Shown one piece after another: positions 45,812 through 57,150 of a stretch of DNA of 64,000 nt. How positions within the stretch are numbered: the stretch's first letter is position 1; every line of letters starts with the position of its first letter. Location: assembly GCF_030272615.1 (NCBI RefSeq), contig NC_081406.1, forward strand, positions 143,831,041 to 143,895,040, given 5' to 3'. The stretch is from Cryptomeria japonica (taxonomy: Eukaryota; Streptophyta; Pinopsida; Cupressales; Cupressaceae). The notes beneath the pieces are model-generated. The model was given only the letters and a program-made list of their open reading frames with translations. It was not told where the DNA came from and searched no databases. The position numbers and the translations under genes are program-made.

Positions 45812-46143
45812 TGGATGAATTTCTTCAATCAAAGGATCCCCGAATCAATCACGCTTCTAGTATTCTTGCGCTACCGTCTTGTCAATCTTGCTTTCACATT
45901 ATGCTTATGCACTTGAAGGTGAGATCCACAAAACAAAGCAATTTGAAGGAGAAAGAAGGACAATGGAGAATCATGGAGGAGACATCCGCATTTGTGATGG
46001 TTTGCATTTGAATTGAATGTTTTATTTCCATATCTCTATTGAATGTTTGTAGGTTTTCTTATCATTGCAATTGAGTTTTCGTGATTGAGCTAGGCTAATA
46101 TTTTTATTGCTTTGATGATTTCCAAATTCCTATATAAATTAAT

Positions 46144-46162
46144 TGGTGAACCCGACATGAAC
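46144..46162 (+). promoter_or_regulatory. Primer binding site of element C (tRNA-Trp type)
   Basis: TGGTGAACCCGACATGAAC. The first 16 bases match the complement of the plant tRNA-Trp 3' end (TGGTGAACCCGACGTG, from memory) at 15 positions. Confidence 0.88.
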
Positions 46163-46207
46163 TTAACCCCTTAACTGTGTTTTGAGTGCTTTTGAGCTGA
46201 TTTGCAG

Positions 46208-46386
46208 GTGAAAAACTCAAGAAACGGGGCGACCCAGAGCTTTCTAGATACTTTTGTACCTGTGTAGGAGGGATCTGCGCCTATGTTAAGGAGACCTGTG
46301 CCTATGTCAAGGCATTCTACGCCTGTGTCAAGGAATTTTGTGCCTATGTCAAGACATTCTGTGCCTGTGTAAGGCCAAAAACAGAG
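46208..46386 (+). repeat. Leader block of element C with six 21-bp repeats, flanked by splice-like sites
   Basis: It is preceded by GATTTGCAG (to 46207) and followed by GTAAAAATC (from 46387). Units 46253-46273, 46274-46294, 46295-46315, 46316-46336, 46337-46358 and 46359-46377 follow the consensus TCTGYGCCTRTGTCAAGG. One frame is open across the block and gives a seven-residue repeat around CAYVKxF, but no ATG precedes it in that frame. Element A has an equivalent block (31022-31161 minus). Confidence 0.65.
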
Positions 46387-48264
46387 GTAAAAATCAGTGT
46401 TTTTACTTGCAAATTACTTTGTTTTGCATTCTGTTTTGGTATTTTGGTTTTCTTTGGTACTGATTCTCTATGCAGCACCTTGGCATTACGCATGGCGAAG
46501 ACAAAAATGAAACTACTAACAAATCTTATGCAAGTTCGCTAGTCAAAGACCAAACAAATCAAACTTCTAATGTAGTGATTTTGCAAGTTGCCTTATATTC
46601 CAACCAAACTTTGTGTTTGTGATTCATAATTAGGCACCTAGTATGTTTGCTAAGTAGGATGGAATGAACATGTGTTTACTTTGATTGTCGAGTTTGACAT
46701 TGGAGTAGGAGAGTATGCTCTCATCCTTCTTAGGGTGATCAGAAATCCAGATCTTCAATACCATTCTCATGTTTTGGATTGTTTGTTACCTTTAGAGGGT
46801 CTGCCTTCCCGACCATTTGCTTTCTTTTGCAAGCAAGTGACAATCGTGAGAAGGGAATGACCCAAAGTGAGCACAACTAGAGTACCTTGGCATTCTAACT
46901 CACTATAAATAAATACCTGATGGGCGAAAGCTTTGAAGGAAGGGTTGCGTGGGAATTGTAGTTACTTGGGAAGTGATGACCCTTGGACTCTTTCTCATAT
47001 CAGCATCTAAGTAGGGCCTCACGGTCTAAATCATGCTTGCATGACTACATTTGTTTGGTATCTTGGTGGGCCTATGTCTCAATCACGCTTGCGTGACACC
47101 AAGGAGTAACACTTAATAGAAATCCTTATTAAACACCTTGTATTTAGAGGCCAAAAATCCTTCTAGTTGCTTGAGAAGGAGGAGTTTGGATACTTGGAAG
47201 AGATACTAAGTTCACCATGGGGAGATTTCCATGGGGACTAATGCTTGGCTGCCCTAAGAAGTGAGTGTCGTGGAGGGGAGCCCGTGGGGTCAAGCATCTA
47301 TGTATTCTCCTTGAATATCATAACGAGTCTACCTCTCAAGTACCTATTGTCTTTATCTACCATAAGAAATGTGTGAATGAGCATGATTGTCTTGAGTCTA
47401 AGTTAAAATATCTTGTCTTCTTTGCTTGTCAAAAGTTGAGTTGTGTCTCATTTCAAAAACAAGACAAATTGATTCAAAACAAGGTTAAACACAGGAGTAT
47501 TTCATTCAACAAAGTTCAAAAACACCTTCAAACATGGTTGTCAAACATTTTTCAAAATCTTATCTCAACATTCATGTCACTTCCATTTAGGTTCATCCTA
47601 GGTTTGCATTTTGCAAATTCATTGTCAACTACCAAGGTTAAGTTTCACTTAGGTCATACTCCTTTGCATTTCAATAAGGGTCATCCATTTGCATGTGTCC
47701 TCTTGCATTAGAGTAATACCATTTCATAATTCAACCTTAGGTTTTTCCTTAGGTTGCCATTGTCATACATTTGCATGTGCATACCCTAGGTCTCTTCATT
47801 AAGCTTAGGTCATTATCATATCATATTAGGGTCATTTGCATAGTAATTGTCCCTTTGCATATGGTGTCAAAACTAGGTTTTGTCATACTTGAGTAATGCA
47901 AATCTTTGATAAAACCCTAAGTTATTGTTAGGAAGTTTAGACCTTATCAAACCTTTGTCTTTTTGTCATCAATATCATTTTGTCAAACCTAGCTTAGTAT
48001 CCAATCATATAGGGGAGACATTGTCATTTTGTCCTTTTGTCACTCGGTCCTTTTGTCCTTTGAGATCTAGACATCATTTCAATTTCCTAAGGGTCTCATT
48101 TCTTAGAATTGCATTCATGAGTTTGTCAAAATCTTGAAAAAAACAACAAAAACATAGGTTGCATTCTTGCCATAGATTGCATTCTCATCTATTTAGTTTG
48201 CATTTAGTTGCATATCATATATTATCCTTGAAAAATTGCAAAAATATTGCATTTGCATAGTGAC
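46387..48264 (+). other. Rest of the leader of element C
   Basis: About 1.9 kb of noncoding sequence. The 148-codon frame at 47265-47711 has no recognisable domain and no counterpart in A. A T-rich part with recurring TTAGGTCAT/TTAGGTTTG words precedes gag (47620-47900). Confidence 0.5.
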
Positions 48265-51200
48265 ATGCCTGTTGAAACAAGGTCAAAATCTAAGAAGATG
48301 GGCGAACCAACATATCAACCCATTGACAACATATCAAACTCACAGTTGCAAACTAGTCAAACAGTACAAATTGAAGGTTTGTCAAGCACATCATTACCAC
48401 CATATGGAATGGTTCAACTTGGACCACCTCCATTATATGAACCAGTGTTTGTACCCATGAAACCAAGACATGGGAGTGTTCCACCAACACCAAGGGGAAA
48501 TGCACCTTTTGATTGGAATCAACCAAATCTGCAACATGACATTCAAACTCAAACATTATATGAGGAACAAAATCTTTCACAAGGATTTGGTTTAGATCAA
48601 GGCATTCAACAAGAAACAAATCCAAATATTTTACCAAATTCTTCATCAGATTCTGATGCTTCTGGTGATGTTGATATGTTCCTTAAAGATCCAAAGTTGA
48701 TGAAAAAGATGGATAAATTCTTGAACAAGGTCTTTAAGATGTTCCCACAAAAATATCTTGACATGATGAGTAATGTGACCTCCTCGAGTGAGCAAATCAA
48801 TGTGCAAAAACAACAAGGTGGTGAGTTGTTAAGTTTCTCTCCACATCCAAACGAAGAAGATGTGCAACAAGAAACTCAACATACCTTGATGAGTAAACGT
48901 GCTTCAAAAGCATTGACAGTGACTATTCCTCAAAAGTCACCATTTGAAACAATAAATAATCCGTTATTTAATACAACACCTATAACACAAGATCAAATGA
49001 GGGCCACACAAATATTGACAGCTGTCCCTCAACAAGAAGTGGTTCCTCGCATGCATAAAATTGGATCAAAATCTAAGATGCAAGAAAGCTTTATGACTGG
49101 AATGCCTGATCTCACCAATGCCCAAAACAATTCCACAATGCAACAAAGTTCCTATGTCCCATTAAGTTCAATATATTTGCCAAATACTCAAGTACCTGTT
49201 ATGCAAACTATTGTGATAGATCCTTCGATAATGGCGACACAAAGAGCTACAGATAGTGGTTTGCACCAATAGCAAATGTTGCAACAATTGAGTAATACAC
49301 AAAAGGTACAATCAAATGTGCAAACAAACAATGCACAACAACAACAATATCGCATTCGACAACAAGTTGCAGCGCCCTCTGCACCATTACAAGTTAATGA
49401 AAACTTGCAACCACCACAATGGATTGGACAAACAACACAGCAAGTCAATGCAAGTGCCATACCCCATCTTAAGGAGAAACAACAAAAACCTCCCAAACAA
49501 AGTTTTTTGCAAATGATGGGATTTACATCAAGACAACAACAATTGGCACAAAGTCAGCAAATTCCGATTCGTCGGCATCAACAACAAGATGTGCCTCAAT
49601 ATGTGCCAAGACAAACAAGTTATCATACTTCACAACCGCAATTGATGTCTGTGCAATATCAACAACACCCTCAATTGCAATATCAACAACACCCTCAATT
49701 GCAATATCAACCTAGGCTACAAATGATGATTCCACCACAAGAAGCACAGCAACAAGGTCAATATCAAGGCAAGGCACAACCACAGCAGCAAGAGGTGTAC
49801 CAAGAACATTATATGCCGGAGACACCAAAGATGGCAATTTCAGAGCATCAACAACCGATGGGAAACAAGATGTATCGATAAAGTGTACACCCAAGAGTAA
49901 ATGATGAACTTCCAAAATCTTCACTACCTAACGCATTTGCACAACAGATTGAGAAGCTGCAATGACAAGTCGATGCATTGGAAACCAAAGGAACAAAGAA
50001 GTTGTACACAGATCAAGATTTATGTCCTAATCCATTTGACAAGAGCTTGTACATGCCTCCCTTCCCTAAGCGTTTTGAGGCAGCTAATTTTGAGAAATAT
50101 AAAGGGAATGGCAATCCAAAAGATCACATTCGAGCATTTTTCGCGGTGTGTACTGAAGTGAGTTATGAGGAAACATATTTAATGTGCTTATTTGCATGAA
50201 GTCTCACAGGACAAGCCATGGATTGGTATTCGCATCTGCCAGGGAATATAAAGACTTGGTCGGAATTGGCTCAAAAGTTTATATCTCACTTCGCATTCAA
50301 CATTGACAGTGACGTGACCATGTTAGATTTATGCAACACTAAGCAAAAGCAAGGTGAACCATTAGTGACTTTATTGCAATGATGGCGAAGCTTGTATAGT
50401 CATTCTTCCCTAGATATACCTGAAGAACAACAAGTGAACTTATTTATTCAAAATTTGGTCCCAGAAATGATGTACGAACACAAATTGAAAAGTCCCAGTA
50501 CCATTGAGAAAATCATTAAGAAAGGGATGAACATTGAAACCGCTCTTGTAGCTAAGGGAATCATTAAGCTCAACAAAGACAGTGACAACACAAACAATTT
50601 AGGGGACAGAAATAGATTTTGGTACAAAAATAAGAATGTCACTGATGATGGAGTTGTTGACACAAGAGAGGTGAATGCAAATCAACGCCCATTCACAATA
50701 AAGAAATTGAGTGCTCCTAATATGTCAATTATGGAACAAAATCAAACACCAGCAAGCAATGTTACTCAACAGCCGCCATATCAACAATACACTCAACAAT
50801 ATAATCAACAACAAGGTTAGCAACAAAACTAGCAACGCAAACCTTTTCGATCAAGGGATGGGCCTCCTCGATAGTTTAAGCCATTGGGAGAGCCTATTGA
50901 GTCAGTAATGAAATAATTAATACAAGCAAAATTTATCAAGTTACCAGATATCAAGGCAGAACCAGTGGTAAAGCCGCATTGGTGGAATGATAATGCATAT
51001 TATGAGTACCATCCGTCAAAAGGACATAAAACCACATCGTGTTTTCAATTGAAACATATGATTCAAGATTTGTTAGATCAAGGAGTAATTGAGGTAGACC
51101 TGCCCAACGCGACCTCTAACACTAATCATACAATTTTCAAAACTCCTTTGCTTGATCATGACAAGGGTAAAGCATCTTCTTCAAACTCTACCCAAACAAC

Positions 51201-51531
51201 AAATTATGCGAATACTGGTTATAAAAATGTCATCAATTGTTTTCAAGCTTCAAATGAGTATGTTTCCACCATAAGAATAAAGAGACAAGATCCTTCTTGC
51301 GCGGTCACCACTCATCGATCTAAAATAGTCCTGAAAGGAGCTCCTGCAACTCCTCCCAAATCAACTTCTGCGAGTCAATATAATCTCCTAGATCATCTGG
51401 GAAAGACACTTGCACAAATATCAATCCTTGATTTGTTGAAAAAGTCCCCCATACATCGCGCAGTCCTAGATAAAGCTTTAATTGAGTCCACTGTCCCGAC
51501 AGACATTGATGTTGACCAGTTTCAAGCCTGA
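48265..51531 (+). pseudogene. Gag of element C
   Basis: The first ATG in frame is 48265 (MPVETRSKSKK). One frame runs to 51531, interrupted by single stops at 49270, 49879, 49963, 50197, 50380, 50818 and several to 50910; most look like CGA, CAA or CAG turned to stop. The N-terminal half is Gln/Pro/Asn-rich. The capsid part (about 50040-50480) has FEKYKGNGNPKDHIRAFF, MDWYSHLPGNIKTWSELAQK and MLDLCNTKQKQ. A zinc-knuckle-like YYEYHPSKGHKTTSC lies at 50990-51040 with the first Cys changed to Tyr (A keeps Cys). Confidence 0.9.
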
Positions 51532-51654
51532 ATTGGACATCTAGCTATTTCCCAACACGTTGCCTTTTCTAATAATGATATTTCACCTGATAAGCTCCCT
51601 CATAATGATCCTTTACATCTTGAAGTCTTTGTCCATAATTGCAAAATCTGATGA

Positions 51655-52449
51655 GTCTTGGTAGATGGCGAAGTGGGTCTTAACATCTGTACCTTGAGAG
51701 TGGTCATTGGTCTTGGTTATATAGAAAATGATATTGATTCTTCTAGAAGAATAACAATTAAAGCATATGATGATGCTGAGCATCCATCTAAAGGGGTAAT
51801 TTCATTTCCTATCAGAGTCGGTCCAGTGACAGAAAACACTCTCCTACAGGTCCTAGACCTTGATCTCCCTTACAATATGATTCTTGGCCGCCTGTGGATC
51901 CATGCAATGAAAGCAGTTCCATCCACTTATCATCAATGTTTAAAATATCCTTACAATGGATCTGAGATAACAATTCTAGGAGATCCTAATCCATTTCAAT
52001 TTTGTGCTACTCTAAAGGATTCCCCACAGCAGCAAGTCCCAATTAATATAGAGGCCCACTCACATAGTTATGTGGATCCTAATGAATTGTTAGAAGCTGT
52101 CAAAGGAAAATTGAACATACAAGACCAAGGATGCGGAGAGTATTCAATGGCTCAAACATTCCTCATTGGGAATTTACCAATATCTCCAAAATCACATGGC
52201 AAACCACATTTGTTGCAAAAGGAACCTAAAATAGTCATTCAATATCAACCCCCCACTACATTTACAAGATGGGGTGAACTTGACAAAGAAACTTTGGATG
52301 ATGATGTCATAGATTGGCTTTATAAGGATCCAATTGAGACCCCACCTGTCAGGTTGCCAGTGGAGCTGTATGGCAAAGGATTTACTATGCTACAAAAGAA
52401 AGGATATGACGGTTGTAGTGGCTTAGGCCCTACAAGAAAGGAAGGCTAG
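51655..52449 (+). pseudogene. Aspartic protease and G-patch of element C
   Basis: LVDGEVGLNICTLRVV at about 51658-51705 is the protease active-site region. YNMILGRLWIHAMKAVPST is the block after the flap. Then FTRWGELDKETLDDDVIDWL and GFTMLQKKGYDGCSGLGPTR (about 52375-52440) form a G-patch-like motif, matching A at 25059-25268. It is open for 263 codons from 51658 to a TAG at 52449. The G-patch might act on RNA or RT during replication, but that is inference. Confidence 0.83.
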
Positions 52450-53320
52450 AACCTATTATACCCAAGATGAGACCTCCAACTTTAGGGTTAGGTTTTGTAC
52501 CATTGCGAATTGGACCCTCGTCTACCAAAATGACCACATGTAGAAAGGGGCGTGACTCTGATGATGAAACAACACCTGAGGATACCGACCTGAAACTGAT
52601 TCCAATGAATGGGAGTGGAGTTATTTTTCTTCTAGCTCCTATGCCCTTGACAATGTTTTCCTTGACCCTGATGATTTGCCCATGGAAGACAAACATGAAA
52701 TAACTCCCCCTCCTAAAACATGTCCTAGTGCTTGGATAGAGTCATTCTGGGACCCAAGCTCCAAATCAGATGCGAGCAGTTCAGATAGTGATACCATGGA
52801 CATTTACATCTTTACCATCTCGGCCCTCTCTCTCCTTAAAATCGATGATGACATGCCCCTTGTCTATCCATAGCTTATCCAACATGACCAACAAGAACCA
52901 CTCACATTGGATTGTTTTCAAAATGATGAAGCAATTGCAAAATTCCTTGGACTATGGGAAGGCATACCACAAGGTGATCATAAGGCAAGATTTGCTATTG
53001 ATCTGGATTCCACAGCATATTTTGGGGAATCAACTCCATCTTCCAGTCATAACAATGAAAAAAAAAAGAAAAAGTAGAAAATCAAAAGAATGAGTCTTTG
53101 AGTGAAAACCGTAAGGCACTCTCTGATCATGAAAAAGTAAAAATAAAAGATGTACCTGCAGGTGAAAACCTCTCTGAGGCGCCCAAAGGTGGAAGATTGG
53201 ACGTACCCTCGTCAAGTCAGGATAAACCAACATTGCTTGTGGAAATGACCAAAGAAATAAATTTGGGTACACCTGACAACCCTAAGGTCATTCATTTCGT
53301 TGTTTCTCTATCAAAATAGG
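52450..53320 (+). pseudogene. Linker of element C between G-patch and RT
   Basis: It has broken frames (52467-52703, 52676-52873, 53098-53319). A conserved block near 52850-53040 (CFQNDEAIAKFLGLWEGIPQ, GDHKARFAIDLDSTAYFGE) is shared with A. The rest is Ser/Asp/Lys-rich. Its role is unknown. Confidence 0.65.
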
Positions 53321-53385
53321 AAAAGATAGATTTTGTAAATTTCTTTCTTGAGAAGAAGATCAGTTTTGCATGGTCCTATGTAGAT

Positions 53386-54177
53386 ATGCCCAGCCTTGAT
53401 CCAAAATTAGTCCTTCATCACTTGCCATTAAAATTAGATGCCAAGCCCATCAAACAGAAACTCAGAAAGATGCATCCCCAGGTGGCTCTCTTGGTCAAGG
53501 TAGAACTTAAAAAATTACTAGATGTGGGCTTTATCAGACCCATTGATTATGCAGACTGGATTTCAAATTTGGTACCAGTTAGCAAAGTAACTGGGGGCAT
53601 TAGAATCTATACAGATTTTAGGGATCTCAATAAAACATGCCCTAAAAATGATTTTCCCTTGCCAAATATCGACATCATAGTTGACATGACTGCCGAATAT
53701 GAGATGCTATCATTGATGGATGGTTTTTCTAGATATAATCAAATTTGCATTGCTCCTGAAGATCAACATAAGACTGCATTCACATGTGCTTGGGGTACTT
53801 ACTGCTGGAATGTGATGCCCTTTGGTCTTAAAAATGCTGGAGCAACATATCAAAGAGCTATGATGACAATTTTCCATGATTTCATGCATACTTTGATGGA
53901 GGACTATGTTGATGACTTATTATGCAAATCCGTCACAAGAGATAGTCATCTAGCCATCCTGGGCCCAATCTTTGATCGAATGGAGACCTACAAGCTCAAA
54001 CTCAATCCAAAGAAGAGTGTGTTTGGTGTCATAGCCGATAAATTATTAGGGTACATTGTTTCTCACAGAGGCATCGAAGTCGACCCTGCCAAGGTTAAAG
54101 CAATAATAGATATGCCTCCTCCTTCCAATCTCCATCAACTAAGAAGTCTACAAGGAAAGCTACAGTCAATCCGCTGA
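53386..54177 (+). pseudogene. Reverse transcriptase of element C
   Basis: It has all RT blocks: VELKKLLDVGFIRPIDYADW, GGIRIYTDFRDLNKTCPKND, FPLPNIDIIVDMTA, FTCAWGTYCWNVMPFGLKNA, catalytic EDYVDDLLCKSV and LNPKKSVFGVIADKLLGYIV. The catalytic aspartates are intact and the frame is open for 263 codons up to a TGA at 54175. The wording FIRPIDYADW and DFRDLNKTCPKNDFPLP is of the Tat type. Upstream and downstream stops still make the polyprotein defective. Confidence 0.93.
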
Positions 54178-54720
54178 TTTATAGCTCAATTAGCAGACAA
54201 ATGTCATCCCTTCTAGCATTTATTGCATAAAGGTGTCACTTTTAAATGGACTGAGCAATGTCAATCAGCATTTCAAGCTCTCAAGGATTATCTATTGTCG
54301 CCTCCTATAGAAGGGAAGCCATTTATATTGTATATTTCTGCAACTGAAATGGCACTAGGAGTTCTCTTCGCCCAACAGGATGAGAAAGGCAAAGAGCGGG
54401 CTATTTATTATATCAGTCGGACACTAGTAGGCTATGAGCTAAATTATCAACTATTGAACAGGCATGTTTAGCAGTAGTCTTTGCAACACAAAAGCTTCGA
54501 CACTATATGTTAAATCATCAGACATTGCTAGTTGCAAAAATTGATCCCTTGAAATACTTGCTTAGTAGGGTAGCTTTGACAGGTCGCCTAGCAAAGTGGG
54601 TTATAATTCTCAGTGAGTTTGATATTGAGTACATGGAGCGAAAGGCAATAAAAGGACAAATCATAGCAGATCAACTTGCCGAGGCTCCTATTTATGATGA
54701 TCATCCCATGTTGACCAATT
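54178..54720 (+). pseudogene. First RNase H (gypsy type) of element C
   Basis: FKWTEQCQSAFQALKDYL and KPFILYISATEMALGVLF, then KGKERAIYYISRTLVGYELN. A frameshift at about 54441-54455 moves the frame to that of FATQKLRHYMLNHQ, LLVAKIDPLKYLLSRVALTG and FDIEYMERKAIKGQIIADQL. Stops at 54175 and about 54211 precede it. Confidence 0.88.
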
Positions 54721-55187
54721 TTCCAGATGAATCAATCTTTTCTCTCACATCTTCTAATGAATGGAAGTTATATTTTGATGGATCCCATACCAAATTCGGG
54801 TCCGAAGCAGGTATATTGTTTGTCACCCCTCAAGGTGATGCTATTCCCAAATCCTATAGAATAACTTTCCATTGTACCAATAACATTGCAGAATATGAAG
54901 CTTTGGTTATAGGACTCCGAGTAGCGGTCCACTGGAACATCACACATTTACAAGTCTATGGAGATTCTCAGTTAGTCATCCATCAAGTGAATGATGACTA
55001 TGAAACAAAAGATGAAAAGCTTATTCCCTACAAGCATATGGTAGATTTCTTCAAGACAAAATTCATGGCTATCCATTTCAGTCAAGTTCCAAGAATTCAA
55101 AACAAGTCGGCAGATGCGATGGCTACGATTGCTTCCATGTTAAATATGCCCCACAATATGGACAAATGTGAATTTTTGGTCGAATAG
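54721..55187 (+). pseudogene. Archaeal-type RNase H of element C
   Basis: WKLYFDGSHTKFGSEAGILF (about 54760-54820), NNIAEYEALVIGLRVAV, LQVYGDSQLVIHQVNDDYE and IQNKSADAMATIAS. The four acidic residues expected (Asp in YFDGS, Glu in AEYEAL, Asp in YGDSQ, Asp in SADAM) are all visible. This second RNase H defines the Tat lineage, where it is thought to complement or replace the older RNase H. It ends at TAG 55187. Confidence 0.9.
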
Positions 55188-56513
55188 TTGCTTGTTCCTT
55201 TTGAAATTCCAATAGCAGATGTGATTTGTGTTCTTGTTGGTCCTAATTCCCCGTGGTACAATGACGTCTATCAATATTTGAAATCCCAAACCTTACCACC
55301 TAACTTTTCTGCTAACCAGTGCCGAGCCTTCATCCGACAGACAACCAAATATGTCATCATTGTCGACGCCCTTTACCGTCGTTCCTTTGACCATACCCTC
55401 CTCAGGTGTTTGGATTCTAATGAAGCACAAATGGCTTTACGTGAGGTTCACGATGGTAAATGTGGGGGCCATTTCCATGGTCTGAGCTTAGCCAAAAAGT
55501 TGGTTCGTGCTGGGTATTATTGGCCCACTCTGGAAAAGGATGTTCATGATTTTGTTAAGAAGTACTACAAATGCCAAATCCATGGAAATTACATTCATGC
55601 ACCAGCCCAAGAGCTTCATTTTGTCATATCTTCGTGGCCCTTTTCTCAATGGGGATTGGATCTTATTGGCAAGATTCACCCGACATCTGCAAATGGACAC
55701 AAGTTTATCATTATAGCCACAGAGTATTTTACAAAATGGATCGAGGCTATCCCCATGACCTATATCACTGGTGTGCAAATTTCAAAATTCCTACTAAATT
55801 ATATCATATGCAGATATGGGGTTCCTCTTGCCATAGTCACATATAATGGTCATCCATTCAAGAATAAAGATGTCAAGGAACTCTGTGAAAAGTTTCACAT
55901 CCAACAACGTTTCTCTAGTCCCTACTATCGACAGGGTAATGGTCAAGCCAAAGCATCAAATAAAACCATTATCAAGATCTTGAAAAAGGTTGTCAATGAC
56001 GCTGGTCGAGATTAGCATGTACAGTTGAATCCAGCACTATGGGCTTATCACACTTCTATCCACACACCTACTGGCGCAACACCTTATTCCTTGGTGTATG
56101 GTGCAGAAGCCATTTTACCCTTGGAAGTGGAGATTCCTTCTTTGCGTGTTTCCTTGCAACATCTGATTGATGATGAGATGCACAGAGTCTCTCGGTTGCA
56201 TCAGCTTGAGATGTTAGATGAGAAACGTCAGACAGCCCTGACACATTTGCAAGCATATCAAAACCGTCTCCGTCACTCTTATAATAAGAAGGTCAAAGGG
56301 TGACACTTCAAAGTGGAAGATATGGTTTTAAAGGCAAACCCCAAGAATGCACAATCTACTAACATCATCAAAGGCAAGTTTGAACCTAATTGGGTTGGGC
56401 CTTTCATAGTTACTACAGCCTATGGCTCGAGGGCATATCAGCTTGCCACCCCAGAAGGTGAGCCTTTGTCAGATCCAGTCAATAGTATGCACCTTCGCAA
56501 GTATTGGGCATAA
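55188..56513 (+). pseudogene. Integrase of element C
   Basis: The zinc-binding part has REVHDGKCGGHFHGLSLAKK and KKYYKCQIHG. The core has WPFSQWGLDLIGKIHP (first Asp kept), then IVTYNGHPF where DNG is normal (second Asp changed to Tyr), and GNGQAKASNKTI where GQAEASN is normal (catalytic Glu changed to Lys). Two of three catalytic residues are therefore lost. Stops at 56013 and 56301 split it. The C-terminal GKFEPNWVGPFIVTTAYGSR and MHLRKYWA end at TAA 56511-56513. Confidence 0.92.
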
Positions 56514-56649
56514 TTTTCTATCAGCAGTTCTTCAAATATGATCTTGAAAAAAATACAAAAATACCAAAAAAAAAAAAAATATACAAAAAAAAAAGTGAAA
56601 AACAATTGAAAAGAACAAAAAGTAAATAAAAATGATTCGCCCTCTAGTG

Positions 56650-56757
56650 AAAACCTGGCAAACAAGCGCTTTGGGCAAGTACCATGGTAAAAACCTAGCA
56701 AACAGGCGCTTTGGGCAAGTACCATGGTAAAAACCTGGCAACCAGGTGCCATGTGTA
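56650..56757 (+). repeat. 40-bp tandem repeat, 2.7 units
   Basis: Units at 56650-56689 and 56690-56729 share CGCTTTGGGCAAGTACCATG. A diverged third starts at 56730. Confidence 0.9.
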
Positions 56758-57004
56758 AAAAGATCATTGCTCCGTCATCTATCATGACCCTTAGCTATGC
56801 TTTCTTTCTGCAGGTTTATCGCGCCTATCCTTGTCCTGACCCAATGTTTTGTTCCAGGCCTGTGATTGGTCAACATCATTGTCTTGCATACTCTGGTTTC
56901 CAATCCTTGTGCATATGTTTCGGTCCTAGTCTCTATATATGTCTTTCAAATGTGCATTGGGTGCGTGCCCTTTGTCATGATCAATTACTGGAACTTTCAA
57001 ATTG

Positions 57005-57150
57005 AATAATGTCTTGAAAAAAATCATAAAAAAATTGAAAAATGTCTTGAAAAAAAATCATAAAAAATGAAAAATGTCCTGAAAAAAAATCATAAAAATT
57101 GAAAAATGTTTTGAAATAAATCCTTAAAAAGTCAAATAAAGTCCTGAAAA
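57005..57150 (+). repeat. About 35-bp A-rich degenerate repeat
   Basis: Repeated words ATGTCTTGAAAAAAA and CATAAAAATTGAAAA, four to five times. A counterpart lies in A at 6430-6620 on the minus strand. Confidence 0.75.

Larger units (their letters stand above)
44340..46138 (+). repeat. 5' LTR of element C
   Basis: It starts TGTAGACATC and ends near TTCCTATATA, just before the primer site; the end is set by alignment to the 3' LTR. It holds the 48-bp array, an AT-rich block (45420-45610) with ATTTATTTAATTGG, and TTGTCATAATTTGTCA repeats (45620-45740). Confidence 0.93.

Noticed and set aside
46253-46377. Short secreted-like Cys-rich peptide from the leader block (CAYVKxF repeats)
   Set aside because: No ATG in frame, a stop just upstream at 46198-46200, and the equivalent block in A has 22-bp units that do not keep frame. 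A DNA or RNA role is more likely.
47265-47711. 148-codon frame in the leader of C
   Set aside because: No recognisable domain, no counterpart in element A, and composition like the surrounding leader.
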